Source of the DNA: Nitrospinaceae bacterium | Lineage (GTDB): Bacteria; Nitrospinota; Nitrospinia; Nitrospinales; VA-1 | Assembly: GCA_029937635.1 (NCBI GenBank) | Contig: JAPYPM010000102.1 | Span: 1 to 7,804, forward strand | Length of the DNA: 7,804 nt | Reading direction: 5' to 3' | In this document: one piece after another, positions 6,078 to 7,804 of the stretch | Layout: the number at the start of each line of letters is the position of its first letter | Numbering within the stretch: position 1 is the first letter of the stretch | Translations under genes and position numbers: made by a program | Notes under the pieces: model-generated | What the model was told of the DNA's origin: nothing | Databases searched by the model: none | Seen by the model: only the letters and a program-made list of their open reading frames with translations

Positions 6078-7166
6078 TTAAATTAATTTACTTTTATCTA
6101 ACACGGATTGAATTAGAGTTTCCGGGACATCATCAATAATTTCAACTGATCCTATAGATTTTGGCAATACAAAACGTAGTTTATTGTGACTATTTTTTTT
6201 ATCGTGTCGCATAGACTCAATGATATCTTTAGATTTTAAATCATGGGCTTGGATAGGTAGGCCAAATTCTTTTAATAGATTAGTTATGCGCTTAGGGAGA
6301 TCTTTATTACACAGTCCACTTTCTACAGAGAGTAAAGCTGCCTGAAGCATTCCTATGGATATTGCTTCTCCATGAAGATATTCAGTGTAATTAGTAAGAG
6401 TTTCAATTGCATGTCCGAAGGTATGTCCGAAGTTAAGAATCATACGATATTTACTTTCACGCTCATCTTTTTCTACTATTCTGGCTTTGATAGCGCAAGA
6501 GGTTTTAACTATATATTCAAGGCATTTACTATCAAGAGAAAGAATTTTTTGTATGTTGTTTTCTAAGAAAACAAAGAGTTTCTCATCAGCTATAACGCCA
6601 TATTTTACAACTTCAGAAAGACCGGCACGTAGTTGATTTTTAGGCAAAGTGATTAGGGTGTTAAGGTCGATTACGACCAACTTAGGCTGATAGAAAGCCC
6701 CAATCATGTTTTTCCCACGTGGATGATTTACAGCGGTTTTGCCACCCACGCTACTGTCAACTTGAGACAGTAGCGTGGTTGGTATTTGAATGAAGGGAAT
6801 TCCACGCTGAAAAGTAGCTGCTGTGAAGCCAGTTAGATCTCCTACTACTCCGCCACCAAGGGCAATTAATACAGATTTACGGTCGCATTTCATCTCAAAC
6901 ATGCGATCATAAATTAGATCTACTTGTCGAAGTGATTTTGATGTTTCCCCTTCGGGAATTTCTATGACATTAGGCGAATAGCCGACATTGGCTAATCCCG
7001 ATTCAATTTCATCTCCAAAAAGTTTTCTTACAGAAGGGTGTGTGATAATAATGATTCGACTTGGTTCAAGTATGTTTGAAATAAACTCTCCAACCTTGGA
7101 TAAAATATTTCGGCTGATTAGAATGTCATAACTTCTTTCATTTAAATCAATCTTTAAATTCTTCAT
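6078..7166 (-). CDS. aroB: 3-dehydroquinate synthase AroB
   Basis: A 362-aa protein of standard length. It converts DAHP to 3-dehydroquinate, the second step of the shikimate pathway, using NAD+ and a divalent metal in the cytoplasm. The NAD-binding glycine motif is GGGVVGD (104-110), followed by ATFQRGIPFIQIPTTLL, then the signature VDSSVGGKTAVN (136-147) and GKNMIGAFYQP (151-161). Metal ligands by family alignment are E185 in SEVVKYG, H248 in NFGHTFGHAIE and H265 in LHGEAISIGM; all are present, with RHDKK (320-324) near the end. The enzyme should be active. The ATG has no evident Shine-Dalgarno. A candidate promoter lies at 7204-7232. Its divergent neighbour is miaB; the MBL gene follows downstream. 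Confidence 0.97.
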   Translation of the reverse strand: MKNLKIDLNERSYDILISRNILSKVGEFISNILEPSRIIIITHPSVRKLFGDEIESGLANVGYSPNVIEIPEGETSKSLRQVDLIYDRMFEMKCDRKSVLIALGGGVVGDLTGFTAATFQRGIPFIQIPTTLLSQVDSSVGGKTAVNHPRGKNMIGAFYQPKLVVIDLNTLITLPKNQLRAGLSEVVKYGVIADEKLFVFLENNIQKILSLDSKCLEYIVKTSCAIKARIVEKDERESKYRMILNFGHTFGHAIETLTNYTEYLHGEAISIGMLQAALLSVESGLCNKDLPKRITNLLKEFGLPIQAHDLKSKDIIESMRHDKKNSHNKLRFVLPKSIGSVEIIDDVPETLIQSVLDKSKLI

Positions 7167-7203
7167 ATCAAGAAATTATTTTTTTTGAGTAATAAATATT
7201 TAC

Positions 7204-7232
7204 ATAATAGCACTTTGTAAACCTTGTTTGAA
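7204..7232 (-). promoter_or_regulatory. Candidate aroB promoter
   Basis: On the minus strand TTCAAA (7232-7227, 4 of 6 to TTGACA), a 17-bp spacer and TATTAT (7209-7204, 5 of 6 to TATAAT) would give a start near 7197 and a leader of about 30 nt before the aroB ATG. By consensus matching only. Confidence 0.35.
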
Positions 7233-7358
7233 TCGTTTATGTAATGAACGTATTTATAGTGGGAGGATGATTAGTATTATTAAATTTTTTAAAAAAAATA
7301 TCTCCAGTTGTTTTATAAGTGATTATTTAATAATTGTTCTAGGTAGAAAATAGACTTT

Positions 7359-7369
7359 AGTGATTCACT
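7359..7369. repeat. Small palindrome AGTGA-T-TCACT in the aroB-miaB gap
   Basis: A perfect 5+1+5 palindrome in the AT-rich divergent region (7167-7458). It is a possible operator half-site pair, but short enough to arise by chance. Confidence 0.2.
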
Positions 7370-7420
7370 GAAATGGAAACATGTTTTGAGATAATCTATG
7401 AATTAAGAAGAAATTCTCAG

Positions 7421-7449
7421 TTGAAACCAAAATATTTTTAGACTAAAGT
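7421..7449 (+). promoter_or_regulatory. Candidate miaB promoter giving a near-leaderless transcript
   Basis: TTGAAA (7421-7426), a 17-bp spacer and TAAAGT (7444-7449) match the sigma70 consensus at 9 of 12 positions. Transcription would start only about 3 nt before the miaB ATG, which fits the absence of a Shine-Dalgarno there. The -10 lies within the palindrome AGACT-AA-AGTCT (7440-7451). Confidence 0.25.
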
Positions 7450-7451
7450 CT
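7440..7451. repeat. Palindrome AGACT-AA-AGTCT just upstream of miaB
   Basis: A perfect 5+2+5 inverted repeat ending 7 nt before the miaB ATG and overlapping the candidate -10. A related AGACTTTAGT occurs upstream at 7352-7361. It could be an operator site or a small hairpin at the transcript start. Confidence 0.3.
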
Positions 7452-7458
7452 TTTCATT

Positions 7459-7804
7459 ATGAAACAAGTTTATTTAGATACATTTGGTTGCCAGATGAAT
7501 GTGGCCGATACAGATCGTATGGAATTATTGCTATTTCATTCGGGTTATGTTCGTACTGGAGAAGTGAAAGAGGCAGACTTGGTCCTTATAAACACATGTT
7601 CGATCCGAGATAAGGCAGAACAAAAAATATACTCCCTTGCTAAAAACTTAAAACCACTTAAAGAGAGTAACCCTGATATGATTCTTGGGTTTACTGGCTG
7701 CTTGGCTCAGCAAGAGGGGGAACGGTTTGTGGACAAAATGCCGTTTGTTGACCTTGTGATAGGGCCTGATGGAGTGGAGCATATTGTCCAGATTATAGAC
7801 GAGG
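7459..7804 (+). CDS. miaB: tRNA-2-methylthio-N6-dimethylallyladenosine synthase MiaB, 3'-truncated by the window edge
   Basis: The first 115 residues of a radical-SAM methylthiotransferase that adds the 2-methylthio group to i6A37 of tRNAs. The visible part is the N-terminal MTTase (UPF0004) domain: M-K-Q-V-Y-L-D-T-F-G-C-Q-M-N at the start, INTCSIRDKAEQK (44-56) and GFTGCLAQQEG (77-87). C11, C47 and C81 are the three ligands of the auxiliary 4Fe-4S cluster, at the spacing typical of MiaB. NTCSIRDKAEQK favours MiaB over MtaB or RimO. The radical-SAM CxxxCxxC and TRAM domains lie beyond the window. The start is the ATG that places the first strand and C11 correctly; no Shine-Dalgarno precedes it. 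The frame has no stop to the end. Confidence 0.95.
   Translation, partial: MKQVYLDTFGCQMNVADTDRMELLLFHSGYVRTGEVKEADLVLINTCSIRDKAEQKIYSLAKNLKPLKESNPDMILGFTGCLAQQEGERFVDKMPFVDLVIGPDGVEHIVQIIDE

Noticed and set aside
6372..6566. Plus-strand open frame of 64 codons
   Set aside because: It is antisense to the metal-ligand region of aroB; a shadow of that gene.

Overview
The window is AT-rich bacterial chromosome and reads as a Gram-negative organism. It carries a LapA/LapB-type envelope protein, a DksA/TraR-family regulator and part of a two-partner-secretion haemagglutinin. The gene mix (RsfS, a short DksA, a fused LapA-LapB, AroB, MiaB) fits a deltaproteobacterium-like lineage in the broad sense, including SAR324 or Nitrospinota. 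That taxonomic guess rests on gene content alone and is low confidence. Several genes lack a clear Shine-Dalgarno (dksA and the MBL gene are exceptions), and GTG and probably ATT starts occur.

Left part, plus strand (1-2082): the 3' end of rsfS (ribosome silencing factor), then 20 bp later a 117-aa DksA-like zinc-finger protein, then after a 101-bp gap a 439-aa membrane protein. That protein joins a LapA (DUF1049) double-TM domain to a TPR array and a C-terminal four-cysteine ribbon, the elements that in E. coli are the two proteins LapA and LapB. The gap before it holds a perfect 16-bp palindrome over a candidate -35 box.

Middle, minus strand (2173-5089): after a 90-bp convergent junction comes a 446-aa ADP-ribosylglycohydrolase-fold protein. 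All the metal-binding aspartates I can align are substituted and it has a charged, basic C-terminal tail, so it looks like a pseudoenzyme. Next is a 445-codon fragment of a filamentous-haemagglutinin-type exoprotein with no start codon and no N-terminal secretion domain. Its frame opens exactly inside a TTAACAAGGG sequence that recurs inverted about 1.45 kb away on the other side of the fragment, so the fragment may be a mobile or recombined segment. No transposase, integrase or TpsB partner is visible.

Right part (5093-7804): an unassigned 154-bp spacer with a 7-bp-stem inverted repeat, then a WalJ/YycJ-type metallo-beta-lactamase-fold protein whose best start is an ATT codon, then aroB (3-dehydroquinate synthase), all on the minus strand. 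A 292-bp AT-rich divergent region separates aroB from miaB (tRNA methylthiotransferase), which starts on the plus strand and runs off the window.

Most of the window is housekeeping: ribosome hibernation, stringent-type regulation, envelope assembly, shikimate pathway and tRNA modification. The accessory and most interesting part is 2173-5246: the degenerate ADP-ribosylhydrolase-fold protein, the truncated adhesin and its inverted-repeat boundaries. I see no convincing multi-gene novel system.
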